DNA from: Ignavibacteriaceae bacterium
GTDB taxonomy: Bacteria; Bacteroidota; Ignavibacteria; Ignavibacteriales; Ignavibacteriaceae
DNA: 33,895 nucleotides
Reading direction: 5' to 3'
Assembly: GCA_013360295.1 (NCBI GenBank)
Contig: JABWCL010000040.1
Location: 1-33,895, forward strand
Shown here piece by piece: positions 1-7,137 of this stretch. The notes beneath the pieces were generated by a model. The model was not told where the DNA came from, ran no database searches, and was given only the letters and a program-made list of their open reading frames with translations. Position numbers and translations under genes: made by a program. Position 1 is the stretch's first letter. Each line of letters opens with the position of its first letter.

Positions 1-61
1 AATTAATGAAAATTACTGACAAAGTCAAGATATATTTTTTCTTTTCATTACCCGCTTGCTC

Positions 62-190
62 CCCTGTACCAAATATATCGGCTGATAGATTTTATTATTC
101 CGCCTAAGTCCCTGAATATGCCATACCTGACGGCATTTTAATAATTGATCCTGTATCTGCTGCTACCAGGATGCCGTAGCTACGCTACTG
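62..190. repeat. Degenerate palindromic intergenic repeat array (copies about 50 bp apart)
   Basis: Three related segments recur at about 50-bp steps: a weak one near 65-90, GAATATGCCATACCTGACGG at 114-133, and GGATGCCGTAGCTACGCTAC at 169-188. They resemble the two cleaner copies at 3499-3524 and 3551-3576, whose core is GCCGTnCCTACGGnAC. The core is imperfectly palindromic. Copies here are diverged, so the array boundary is approximate. Confidence 0.5.
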
Positions 191-257
191 ATTATAACAT
201 AATTATTGATTTTACTTAATTTGTGAATAAGAAATAATTCTTATTTTTACTTTCTCC

Positions 258-283
258 ATTATCAATTTTCAATTATCAATTAT
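258..283. repeat. AT-rich TCAATT-type short tandem repeat
   Basis: Three TCAATT units with 4-nt spacers occur in a row within an AT-rich block between the pyr operon terminator and the palindromic repeats. It resembles the AATTAAGAATTAAAAATT-type repeats at 7133-7151 and 7472-7490 in composition but not in exact sequence. Function unknown. Confidence 0.4.
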
Positions 284-343
284 TTACTTATTCCGCGCAA
301 ACCCATAAACATCCGCGTCATCTGTGTTCTATCTTTCCAAAAT

Positions 344-370
344 AAAAAAAAGCGCGTCCCCGCACGCGCC
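344..370 (-). terminator. Rho-independent terminator of the pyr operon
   Basis: On the minus strand a 6-bp GC-only-plus-one stem (GCGCGT/ACGCGC) with a 6-nt GC-rich loop is followed by eight T residues. It lies about 40 nt after the pyrC stop codon, as expected for the end of the pyrR-pyrB-pyrC transcript. Confidence 0.88.
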
Positions 371-406
371 TAAATAGTAAATGCAAATAATTGTTATTTA
401 TCTTAA

Positions 407-1696
407 TTATATTTTAATAAATTGCTCCTGATAATACATCATACCGTTATTAATCGCGGCAATTGCCTTTCCCGTAAGCAGCATTTTATCAAACGGGGAA
501 TTCCTGCATTTAGATAGAAATTTCGAAGTCTCAACGGTCCAGACTGCGCCGGTATCAAGTATCGTAATATTTGCCTTCTCCCCGGGTTCAAAAGCAGGGA
601 TCGGGAGGTTAAGTATTTTCCTCGGGTTGATCGCGAACTTTTCGATCAGTTTATCCAAAGTAATAACCTTTTTATGTACAAGTTCAGTGAATGCCAGCCC
701 GACGGCAGTCTCCAGGCCCACTATTCCGTTAGGCGCGTACTCGAATTCCATCTCCTTCTCCTCAATTGAATGCGGCGCGTGGTCGGTGGCAATGCAGTCT
801 ATCGTTCCGTCCTTCAGCCCTTCGAGTATCGCCTCCACATCCCTGCGCGCGCGCAGCGGGGGATTCATCTTGAAATTAGTATCATAGGCCTTAAGGCTGT
901 CATCGGTCAGGGAAAAATGATGAGGCGCGACTTCGGCCGTAACATTAATCCCCTTTGCCTTCCCCTGCCTTACCAGTTCTACCGCTCCTTTTGTGCTTAT
1001 ATGCGCTATGTGAACCCGCGCTCCGGTGTATTCGCTCATCATAATATCGCGTATTACTGTTAACTCCTCCGCTATCGGGGGTATTGGCGGCAGGCCGAGA
1101 AATGTGGAATTAAATCCTTCGTTCATCGCTCCGCCGGCTAATGACTCATCTTCACAGTGCTCAATTACCGGCTTATCATACATCTTCGCGTATTCCATCA
1201 CTCTTCTTAAAACCCGTGCTGTTTTAATCGCTACGCCGTCATCGGAAAAACCGACTGCTCCGGCTTCAACCAGCTCCGCGATCGGGGCAATCACCTCTCC
1301 CTTGCGCTCAGCTGTCGCCGCGGCAATCGGATGGACATCCACAAGGTGCCCTTTCGCTTTTCCGAGTATAAGATGCACAACCTCAGCGGAATCAATTGCC
1401 GGCTCAGTGTTGGGCATACAAGCCACGCCGGTGAAACCTCCGCGCGCGGCGCTGTTGCATCCCGTTACAACAGTCTCTTCATCTTCCCTCCCCGGCTCGC
1501 GAAGGTGTACGTGCATATCATAAAACCCGGGAGCGGCGACTTTACCGTTCATTTCATACACTTTCATTCCGGGGCTTTCTTCTATCGCAGTACTGCTGAC
1601 TTTTGAGATAATCCCGTCTTCAATAAGGATGTTGGATTTTTTATTAAGTTTATATAACGGGTGGTTTATTGTGATATTTTTCAATAATACTTTCAT
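407..1696 (-). CDS. pyrC: Dihydroorotase
   Basis: This enzyme cyclises N-carbamoyl-L-aspartate to L-dihydroorotate, the third step of UMP synthesis, in the cytoplasm. The 429-residue length and the motifs fit the class I (long, multifunctional-complex type) dihydroorotases of the amidohydrolase superfamily. Visible metal and active-site motifs are DMHVHLREPG near residue 60 (HxH metal pair and substrate Arg), DDG near 152, HCED near 180, HIS near 233 and ATDHAPHS near 304 (catalytic Asp and following His). The start codon is ATG, 11 nt after the pyrB stop, so the gene is the last member of the pyrR-pyrB-pyrC operon. A terminator follows the stop. Regulation is probably through the PyrR leader upstream of pyrR. 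Identity is secure. Confidence 0.97.
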   Translation of the reverse strand: MKVLLKNITINHPLYKLNKKSNILIEDGIISKVSSTAIEESPGMKVYEMNGKVAAPGFYDMHVHLREPGREDEETVVTGCNSAARGGFTGVACMPNTEPAIDSAEVVHLILGKAKGHLVDVHPIAAATAERKGEVIAPIAELVEAGAVGFSDDGVAIKTARVLRRVMEYAKMYDKPVIEHCEDESLAGGAMNEGFNSTFLGLPPIPPIAEELTVIRDIMMSEYTGARVHIAHISTKGAVELVRQGKAKGINVTAEVAPHHFSLTDDSLKAYDTNFKMNPPLRARRDVEAILEGLKDGTIDCIATDHAPHSIEEKEMEFEYAPNGIVGLETAVGLAFTELVHKKVITLDKLIEKFAINPRKILNLPIPAFEPGEKANITILDTGAVWTVETSKFLSKCRNSPFDKMLLTGKAIAAINNGMMYYQEQFIKI

Positions 1697-1707
1697 TTCT
1701 ATCGCTC

Positions 1708-2631
1708 CTAATTATGCATTGTTCCTAAAAGGTAGAGCACAGCCATACGTACTGCCACACCGTTTGTAACCTGCTCCAGTATCACCTGGCTCGGCCCGTC
1801 CGCAACCTCAGATGAAATCTCCACTCCGCGGTTGATCGGTCCCGGGTGAAGGATAAGAATGTTCTTCCCGTTTTTTTCAAGCCGCTCAGTTGTTAAACCG
1901 TAATAAGTGTTGTACTCCCTTAGTGAAGGGAAATACTCTCTCGCTTTTCTTTCGAGCTGTATCCTGAGCACGTTAAGTACATCATTTTCCTGAATTGCTT
2001 CATCAATGTTATGGATCACTTTTACTCCGAGATCCTCAATATGACGCGGTATCATCGTTGCGGGTCCGCAGACTGAAACATCCGCGCCCATCGTTTTCAG
2101 TCCGTAAATATTGGAGAGGGCCACCCTGCTGTGAGCGATATCGCCAACTATGCAAACTTTCAACCCTTCCAGTTTACCCAGTTTTTCCCGGATGGAATAC
2201 ATATCCAGCAGCGCCTGTGTGGGGTGTTCGTGTGTACCGTCTCCGGCGTTTATTATCACCGAATCGGAAATACGGGTAAGGTATTGAGGCACTCCCGCGG
2301 CGGCGTGGCGCACAACTATCATATCCACTTTCATTGCTTCGATGTTTTTAATTGTATCCTTGAACGTCTCCCCTTTGGAAACGCTGCTTCCGGATACCGC
2401 GAAATTGATACTGTCGGCGGAAAGTCTTTTTTCTGCTAATTCAAAAGATATCCTTGTTCTGGTTGAGCTTTCATAAAAAAGGTTTACAACCGTTTTGCCC
2501 TGTAAAGTAGGGACTTTCTTTATAGGCCTCTCAAGGACCTCTTTAAAAGTAGTCGCCGTATCGAGGATAAGCTGTATATCCTCTTTAGGGACTCCCTGCA
2601 TACCAAGCAGGTGTTTTATTGAAAGCGGCAT
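1708..2631 (-). CDS. pyrB: Aspartate carbamoyltransferase, catalytic subunit
   Basis: It transfers the carbamoyl group from carbamoyl phosphate to aspartate, the committed step of pyrimidine synthesis. The 307-residue length is normal for the catalytic chain. The carbamoyl-phosphate loop FYESSTRTR is near residues 53-61, the SVSKGETFKDT loop (Lys contributed to the neighbouring active site) near 83-93, HPTQALLDM near 136, and HPGPINRG near 265. No regulatory chain (pyrI) is in the window, and the gene sits directly behind pyrR (3-nt gap), as in organisms with unregulated PyrB trimers under PyrR control. That last statement is inference from context. Confidence 0.97.
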   Translation of the reverse strand: MPLSIKHLLGMQGVPKEDIQLILDTATTFKEVLERPIKKVPTLQGKTVVNLFYESSTRTRISFELAEKRLSADSINFAVSGSSVSKGETFKDTIKNIEAMKVDMIVVRHAAAGVPQYLTRISDSVIINAGDGTHEHPTQALLDMYSIREKLGKLEGLKVCIVGDIAHSRVALSNIYGLKTMGADVSVCGPATMIPRHIEDLGVKVIHNIDEAIQENDVLNVLRIQLERKAREYFPSLREYNTYYGLTTERLEKNGKNILILHPGPINRGVEISSEVADGPSQVILEQVTNGVAVRMAVLYLLGTMHN

Positions 2632-2634
2632 TCT

Positions 2635-3186
2635 TTATTCCTGATTCTGTTTAGTTTCTATTAAGTTAATTGCGTCTTCATCGTCAAACTCTTTCAGTTT
2701 AACCTTCACTTCTTCATTGATTGATGTCGGGACATTCTTACCGATATAATCCGCCTTGATGGGAAGTTCGCGGTGGCCCCTGTCCACAAGCACACAAAGC
2801 TGGATAGTGGCTGGGCGGCCGAATTCCATTATCGCGCAGAGGGCTGCCCGTATGGTTCTGCCGGTATAAAGCACATCATCAATTAGAATCACGTCTTTAT
2901 CGGTGATGTCGAATGTAATATTGGAAACTGATACGGTGGGCTGCTTGAGGCGGGTGCGGAAATCATCGCGGTAGAGGGTAACATCAAGAATACCGAGCTG
3001 AGTCTTCACGCCTTCAATCTCTTCGATCTTTGCGTGGATCCTCTGCGCCAGGAATTCCCCCCTGGTACGCATACCGAGAAGAACGATGTTTTTTGAACCC
3101 TTGTTACGCTCAATTATTTCGTGCGCCATTCTGGTTATGATCCTGTTAAGCCCAAGTTCATCTACTAATTTTGCTTTTATATCCAT
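2635..3186 (-). CDS. pyrR: Bifunctional pyr operon regulator / uracil phosphoribosyltransferase PyrR
   Basis: PyrR binds pyr mRNA in a UMP-dependent way and promotes early termination or blocks translation. Many members also convert uracil and PRPP to UMP. The protein has the type I phosphoribosyltransferase fold with the PRPP-binding motif VILIDDVLYTGRTIRAAL around residues 98-115, and a GMRTRGEFLAQRI segment near 39-51. Length (183 aa from ATG) is normal. I prefer the ATG at 3186. An in-frame TTG at 3192 would add Met-Phe and lies 5 nt after a GGGG motif, so it cannot be excluded. The gene heads the pyrR-pyrB-pyrC operon, and its ribosome binding site lies inside the leader hairpin at 3191-3222. 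The leader also contains a PyrR-binding-loop-like element, so autoregulation is likely. Confidence 0.95.
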   Translation of the reverse strand: MDIKAKLVDELGLNRIITRMAHEIIERNKGSKNIVLLGMRTRGEFLAQRIHAKIEEIEGVKTQLGILDVTLYRDDFRTRLKQPTVSVSNITFDITDKDVILIDDVLYTGRTIRAALCAIMEFGRPATIQLCVLVDRGHRELPIKADYIGKNVPTSINEEVKVKLKEFDDEDAINLIETKQNQE

Positions 3187-3190
3187 AAAC

Positions 3191-3222
3191 AAAAAAACCC
3201 CTTTGGCTTACGCCGCAGAGGT
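3191..3222 (-). terminator. Attenuator terminator hairpin in the pyrR leader
   Basis: On the minus strand ACCUCU pairs with AGGGGU (six pairs, one G-U). An inner GGC/GCC stem closes a GUAA tetraloop, and seven U residues follow. A terminator placed directly before the start codon of the first gene is the hallmark of an attenuator rather than an operon end. The 3' arm contains the AAAGGGG stretch that would act as the pyrR ribosome binding site, so the hairpin would also block translation. Confidence 0.8.
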
Positions 3223-3265
3223 GCTCCTATAATTTATTTTCAAATATGTGGTTTTCAATCGTAAA

Positions 3266-3300
3266 GGTCCTTGTCTATCTCTCTGTATAGAATTAAAGGT
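3266..3300 (-). promoter_or_regulatory. PyrR-binding RNA stem-loop (anti-antiterminator)
   Basis: Read as RNA, the element has a 5' CCUUUAA segment, an upper stem CUAU/AUAG closed by an A-G pair around the hexaloop CAGAGA, and a 3' ACAAGG segment whose AAGG can pair with CCUU. This matches the known Bacillus PyrR binding loops (UUUAA bulge side, CAGAGA-type hexaloop, AGAAGG side). It lies about 45 nt upstream of the terminator. The CAGAG of the loop could also pair with the CUCUG of the terminator 5' arm, giving a plausible antiterminator. That pairing is inference. A weak TATATTTAC box at 3311-3319 could be the promoter. Confidence 0.72.
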
Positions 3301-3498
3301 GAATTAATGAGTAAATATAAACAGATTCCTTATCAGAAAAAAATGAATAATAATGCTTATTCAATCCGTGGTCATCCGTTTAATCTGCATTATCGGTTGG
3401 ATACCGAAACTCATTCCTCTGCGGTCTCTGAGCATCACTATATAAGTCATATTACAAAGCACAGATCGGCTATAACTTTATACACTATCGCATAACAA

Positions 3499-3576
3499 GA
3501 ATATGCCGTTCCTACGGAACTTTGAGGGGGTTGTCACGATGCTTCTTACTAAGATGCCGTACCTACGGTACTTTTT
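3499..3576. repeat. Pair of palindromic intergenic repeats
   Basis: Two copies, 3499-3524 and 3551-3576, start 52 bp apart. Their shared form is A-ATGCCGTnCCTACGGnACTTT, in which GCCGTnCC and GGnAC form the arms of an imperfect palindrome; the variable bases change together (GTTCC/GGAAC and GTACC/GGTAC), which keeps the arms complementary. The same family in degenerate form lies at 62-190. Confidence 0.7.
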
Positions 3577-3810
3577 TCATTTCAGTTATATCTAATACCG
3601 ATAATAAGGAGCTCAAAATGCTCTCTCAAGTTATTTACTTACCAGAGAGCACCTGATATCCACATTTTATATTTTATGCGGCTTAACAGTTTCAACCGTT
3701 TGAGGGAAAAAAAAGACAATAGAAAACCCGAACAATATCATTCCTCCAATCCGCGGTCATCCTCTTAATCTGCGTCATCTGTGGCCTATCCCACCACTAA
3801 GTAACCGGAC

Positions 3811-3840
3811 AAAAAAAGGGAGGCAAAATGCGCCTCCCTT
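3811..3840 (-). terminator. Rho-independent terminator of the beta-helix T9SS gene
   Basis: A perfect 9-bp stem (AAGGGAGGC/GCCTCCCTT on the minus strand) with a 7-nt loop is followed by seven T residues at 3811-3817. It lies 27 nt past the stop codon of the gene at 3867-6074. On the other strand no T-tract of comparable length follows. Confidence 0.9.
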
Positions 3841-3866
3841 AAAAAATAATAACTGTTAATCAGCGG

Positions 3867-6074
3867 CTACTTAATCAGCTGCATCTTCTTCGTGATGACT
3901 GTATTATTCGCGGTCAGGCGGTAGAAGTATGTTCCGCTGGAGAAGTCTGATCCGTTGAAGGATACAATGTGCTTTCCGGCGGGTTGTACGTCATTAACCA
4001 GAGTTGCGATCAGTTCACCTACGGAAGAATAAACTTCCAGAGTTACCTTCGACTCAGCAGGGAGAGAATACCTGATCGAAGTTGAAGGATTGAACGGATT
4101 CGGATAGTTCTGGCTGAGTTCAAACGCGGTCGGTAACTCAGTGTCAACAGAAACTTCTTTGGAATAGATTACGCTTCCGTCAAAGTCAACCTGTTTCAGG
4201 CGGTAAGAAACTGCAGCGCTGCCCGGATTAACATCAGTAAATGTATAACTGACCGGCGCAAGGGTAGTGCCTGATCCGTTAACTCTTCCGATAACTTCGT
4301 AAGAGCCTTTGGCAGTCCTCTTCTCTATTTCGAAATAAGCATTATTCTTTTCGGTGGCGGTCTGCCAGTTAAGAACAACCGTACTTCCGCTTACATTGGC
4401 TGAGAATGAAACGAGTTCAACGGGGATGTAACCCGGGAATTCATCAGCGCCCATTTCAGGAACGTTGTCTCTCATTTCGTTATCGATATCAATTGTAATC
4501 GCGGGTATGTTAAATCCTTTACCAACAACAGGAGATGAGTTAGCGGCAAGGTGAAGATCGGTAGCGGAAACAAAACCCGGATTTACATTAAGGCTGTTCG
4601 CGTCGCCGCCGGATGCAGTCTGCCAGGCAGCAAGCGTTAGAGTAGCGGCATCATTATAAAATCCCACATTGCCGTTCGTAGCGTCTACGGTATAGAAATT
4701 ATTATAGTTTGATGTGAACGTACCGAGCGTTCCGGTGCGGTTAATACAATAAGCAGCAAAATCAACAACTGCATTGACTATTATATTATTTTTAATGTCG
4801 TTTACTCCGTCCGTGACAATTATGCCATTATAGGCAACTGTACCGCCGGCAAGAATATCAGTCATATAAATGGAATTAAAATAAAAGTTCAGGATTCCGG
4901 TTGGCGCGGTGTGCCTGATACCTCTTACATAAGCAAGAGGGTTAGTCGCTGTAAGCGCAAATCCGTAAATGAAATTGTTATAAACATTATAAGTACCCTG
5001 CGACTCAAGGTTGATCGCGGCAATACCACTTGCGGCTGCATTGGTCATTGAGGATACCTTGGAGAATTTATTATTGTAGATATTCAGAACTGAATTGGTA
5101 TCCAGATTGATAGCGTAAAGGGCTTCATTAGTTGTATTAGCGGCGATATCCTGATTAAGGATCAGTTCGTTGCCGAAAATGTTGTGGCTGCCTGCGAGGT
5201 TCAGTCCAATCGCTCGGCGCTTTCCTTCAATCTTATTATTCTTTAATGTTATGTTATAAGGGAAATCAACAGGCACGGGGGTACCGGTCTGATAAGTCCC
5301 ATAGCCCTGTGCATTCTGCGCGTTACCCGGCCAGTTGGCGTTAAGATGATTGTTCTCAAAAGTAATATTTCTCGGAACCCAGTCCTGGCCAAGATAATTT
5401 CTGTGACGAACCATAACGCTGCCGATAAATAAGTTACCGGATGTGCTGATGGTTTGGGTTTTGTAGTAGATGTTCATATTTTTAATTATCACGTCGGACA
5501 CATCGCCGACAATAACCAAAGGCATGGCATTACGATGTGAGGTCGGAGCGGACTGTATCGTAAGGTCCCGGGTGGTTCCGTTTACTGTATTCGATCCGTC
5601 AAAAATAATGTTACGGGTGGTTCTCAGACTGTCCCAGGCAACATTACCTTTTCCCGGAAGGCCAATGACAAACGCACCGGAGGGGCCGCTGTTCAAATCG
5701 GTTGGGTAGTTCAGTGTGATAACCGGCTGAACACCAGTATACGGTTTAAATGTGATTGTAAACTGACCGGGATTGATTGCCAGGCCAAGCCCGCGGCTGT
5801 CAGCATAAGTCTCGGTAATATCACTCGTTATATAAAATATACAGTTTCCTGTAATTGTGGCATTATTTATCGTATCAAGAGCATCTCTGAAAGTGGCAAA
5901 TTCGGGATTCGTACCGCCCGGGCCTGTTCCGGCAGCGCCGATATAGTATGTGCCGGACAAGTTTGCCATCGGAGAATTTCCTCCGGATCCGTTACTGGCT
6001 CCTGCAAACTGCGCCATTACAATAAAGATAAACAGCACAAATGAGAGGGAAAAACGTAGATTCATTTTGTTCAT
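3867..6074 (-). CDS. Secreted right-handed beta-helix protein with T9SS type A sorting domain
   Basis: A 735-residue exported surface or extracellular protein of unknown ligand. Residues 1-26 form a Sec signal peptide (hydrophobic LRFSLSFVLFIFIVMAQFAGA). Residues about 45-545 look like a right-handed parallel beta-helix: many short NITFENNHLN / ITLKNNKIEG / YNVYNNFIYG-type turns typical of PbH1/NosD-like repeats. Residues about 553-640 carry the VxLNWQTATEKNNAYFEIEKR module that precedes the sorting domain, and the last 85 residues contain YPNPFNPSTSIRYSLP and end in KKMQLIK, a type A C-terminal domain removed at the outer membrane by the T9SS. The ATG at 6074 is supported by AAAGGTGAT upstream. 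The gene stands alone with its own terminator and a long leader containing hairpins. A polysaccharide- or surface-binding role is possible but not shown. Confidence 0.9.
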   Translation of the reverse strand: MNKMNLRFSLSFVLFIFIVMAQFAGASNGSGGNSPMANLSGTYYIGAAGTGPGGTNPEFATFRDALDTINNATITGNCIFYITSDITETYADSRGLGLAINPGQFTITFKPYTGVQPVITLNYPTDLNSGPSGAFVIGLPGKGNVAWDSLRTTRNIIFDGSNTVNGTTRDLTIQSAPTSHRNAMPLVIVGDVSDVIIKNMNIYYKTQTISTSGNLFIGSVMVRHRNYLGQDWVPRNITFENNHLNANWPGNAQNAQGYGTYQTGTPVPVDFPYNITLKNNKIEGKRRAIGLNLAGSHNIFGNELILNQDIAANTTNEALYAINLDTNSVLNIYNNKFSKVSSMTNAAASGIAAINLESQGTYNVYNNFIYGFALTATNPLAYVRGIRHTAPTGILNFYFNSIYMTDILAGGTVAYNGIIVTDGVNDIKNNIIVNAVVDFAAYCINRTGTLGTFTSNYNNFYTVDATNGNVGFYNDAATLTLAAWQTASGGDANSLNVNPGFVSATDLHLAANSSPVVGKGFNIPAITIDIDNEMRDNVPEMGADEFPGYIPVELVSFSANVSGSTVVLNWQTATEKNNAYFEIEKRTAKGSYEVIGRVNGSGTTLAPVSYTFTDVNPGSAAVSYRLKQVDFDGSVIYSKEVSVDTELPTAFELSQNYPNPFNPSTSIRYSLPAESKVTLEVYSSVGELIATLVNDVQPAGKHIVSFNGSDFSSGTYFYRLTANNTVITKKMQLIK

Positions 6075-6456
6075 GTCAGATCACCTTTAATTTATTTGAT
6101 TGGAAGTATTTCGATGTGTCTTTGCGATAAGAAACCGTTTGTTAGCATAAGTCTGCGGCAGAAGTTTTGCTTTAAACTTCGGTAGCGTTTCACTGGCTGC
6201 CTTCCGGCTGTCATTTCAGATAATATTTTCACAGATAAGCGCTTTATTATCAAACGGACTATAAAAATGATATTAATAAATAAATATTAACATATTTTAC
6301 TTTTAATTCCAAACTAAATCGGAATTTATTTGGGCGGATGTGAACCATCTCATAGATCAGATTTAGTATGCAGTCCGCCGGCGCTCACCGTAAATGAGAT
6401 TACCGGTTGATATATTTTCTTATTAATTTCAAATATGAAAAATAATATTCTTCCTG
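6075..6456. promoter_or_regulatory. Divergent intergenic region with hairpins in the minus-strand leader
   Basis: There is no gene between the divergent starts at 6074 and 6457. In the minus-strand leader I see a 7-bp stem GAAGTTT/AAACTTC with a 6-nt loop (6161-6180), a GGCA/TGCC pair flanking it (6198-6201 with 6157-6160) and a GCC-GGAA-GGC mini-hairpin just 5' of that (6200-6209). This could be a folded 5' UTR, but I do not recognise it as a known riboswitch class. I find no clear TAnnTTTG promoter on either strand. Confidence 0.35.
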
Positions 6457-7137
6457 ATGCCTCAGGTAATTGATCAGATTTTCCCGACGATGTACGTAAG
6501 CGGTGAGATACTCGACGCGCTCCTTGCCCACGGTTGGAGGAGAACATCGGATTACTTCTTCCGGATGAACATCTCAGCGCACGGAGAAGACACATTCACC
6601 GTCCTGCCCCTGCGAATCGCGCTCAATGAATTCCGGCTCAGTAAAAGTCAGAAAAGAATATGGAATAAAAATGCAGATACCACTTGCAGGATTCTACCAA
6701 CTACAATAAACGATGAAAAGCTCTTACTGTTCGATAAGCATAAAGTAAGGTTCGGAGAGACTGCCCCTGAGTCGCTGTCGGTTTACCTCTCCCCCTCGCC
6801 AGGAAACTTCCCCTGTACAAATTTCGAATTTGATGTGTACAAATGCGGCAAACTAATCGCAGTCAGTTTCCTGGATATCGGCAGCGAATCCACCTCCGCC
6901 TTATATGCAATGTTCGATCCGGAGGAAGAGAAAAGGGGGTTGGGGATATACACAATGCTGAAAGAAATCGAATGGTCGTCAAACAATAAAAAAATCTATT
7001 ATTACCCGGGGTATACATATAAAGAGCCCTCATTCTACGATTACAAAAAAAACTTCCACGGGCTTCAGCAGTTCAACTGGGAAAAATCAAAGTGGATTCA
7101 TTTCCCCAAAAAAGGATTTTCTTCAATTAAGAATTAA
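6457..7137 (+). CDS. Arginyl-tRNA--protein transferase-like (ATE/Bpt family)
   Basis: Enzymes of this family move an amino acid (Arg in ATE1, Leu in Bpt) from its tRNA to protein N-termini, marking them for N-degron proteolysis. The C-terminal half has the expected GNAT-like signature: ALYAMFDPEEEKRGLGIYTMLKEIEW (about 147-172) and YYYPGYTYKEPSFYDYKKNF, matching the family pattern FDP-x(3,5)-LG and YxGY. The N-terminal part keeps ILDALLAHGWRR and LPLRIALNEFRLSKSQKRIW but lacks the cysteines that usually sit just before the PLRI motif. At 226 aa it is slightly shorter than typical Bpt. The start at 6457 has no visible Shine-Dalgarno; the frame is closed upstream by a stop at 6436. It is monocistronic, and its stop codon lies in an inverted repeat. 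Which amino acid it transfers cannot be told from sequence. Confidence 0.8.
   Translation: MPQVIDQIFPTMYVSGEILDALLAHGWRRTSDYFFRMNISAHGEDTFTVLPLRIALNEFRLSKSQKRIWNKNADTTCRILPTTINDEKLLLFDKHKVRFGETAPESLSVYLSPSPGNFPCTNFEFDVYKCGKLIAVSFLDIGSESTSALYAMFDPEEEKRGLGIYTMLKEIEWSSNNKKIYYYPGYTYKEPSFYDYKKNFHGLQQFNWEKSKWIHFPKKGFSSIKN

Larger units (their letters stand above)
1..406. other. Gene-free, repeat-rich stretch downstream of pyrC
   Basis: I see no credible coding sequence here. The stretch holds degenerate copies of a palindromic GCCGTnnCTACGGnAC-type repeat (about 62-190), a perfect AT-only hairpin (AATAAGAA, loop ATAA, TTCTTATT at 226-245), an AT-rich TCAATT-type repeat (258-283), a copy of the ATCCGCGTCATCTGTG-type dispersed repeat (309-334) and the pyr operon terminator (344-370). 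All these elements are seen directly. Their roles, apart from the terminator, are unknown. Confidence 0.6.
3301..3866. other. Repeat-rich intergenic region
   Basis: I find no convincing gene; a short plus-strand frame at 3271-3495 has no recognisable features. The region holds two related copies of an AATCCGnGGTCATCC...TTAATCTGC element (3361-3400 and 3746-3786), the palindromic repeats at 3499-3524 and 3551-3576, an 8-bp inverted repeat (TGCTCTCT/AGAGAGCA, 3619-3626 and 3644-3651) with an inner AAGT/ACTT pair and no T-tract, and the terminator at 3811-3840. Confidence 0.6.

Noticed and set aside
226-245. Terminator hairpin AATAAGAA/TTCTTATT
   Set aside because: Perfect but made of A-T pairs almost entirely, with no gene ending beside it in the right direction; the pyr operon already has a GC-rich terminator at 344-370.
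1026-1523. Plus-strand frame of 165 codons
   Set aside because: It is antisense to pyrC and shows no signature, start context or spacing of a real gene.
3271-3495. Plus-strand 74-codon frame upstream of the palindromic repeats
   Set aside because: It runs through a dispersed repeat copy and over the PyrR leader on the other strand, and has no homologous feature I can recognise.
62-3576. CRISPR array from the repeated palindromes
   Set aside because: Copies are few, diverged, imperfectly spaced and not accompanied by cas genes.
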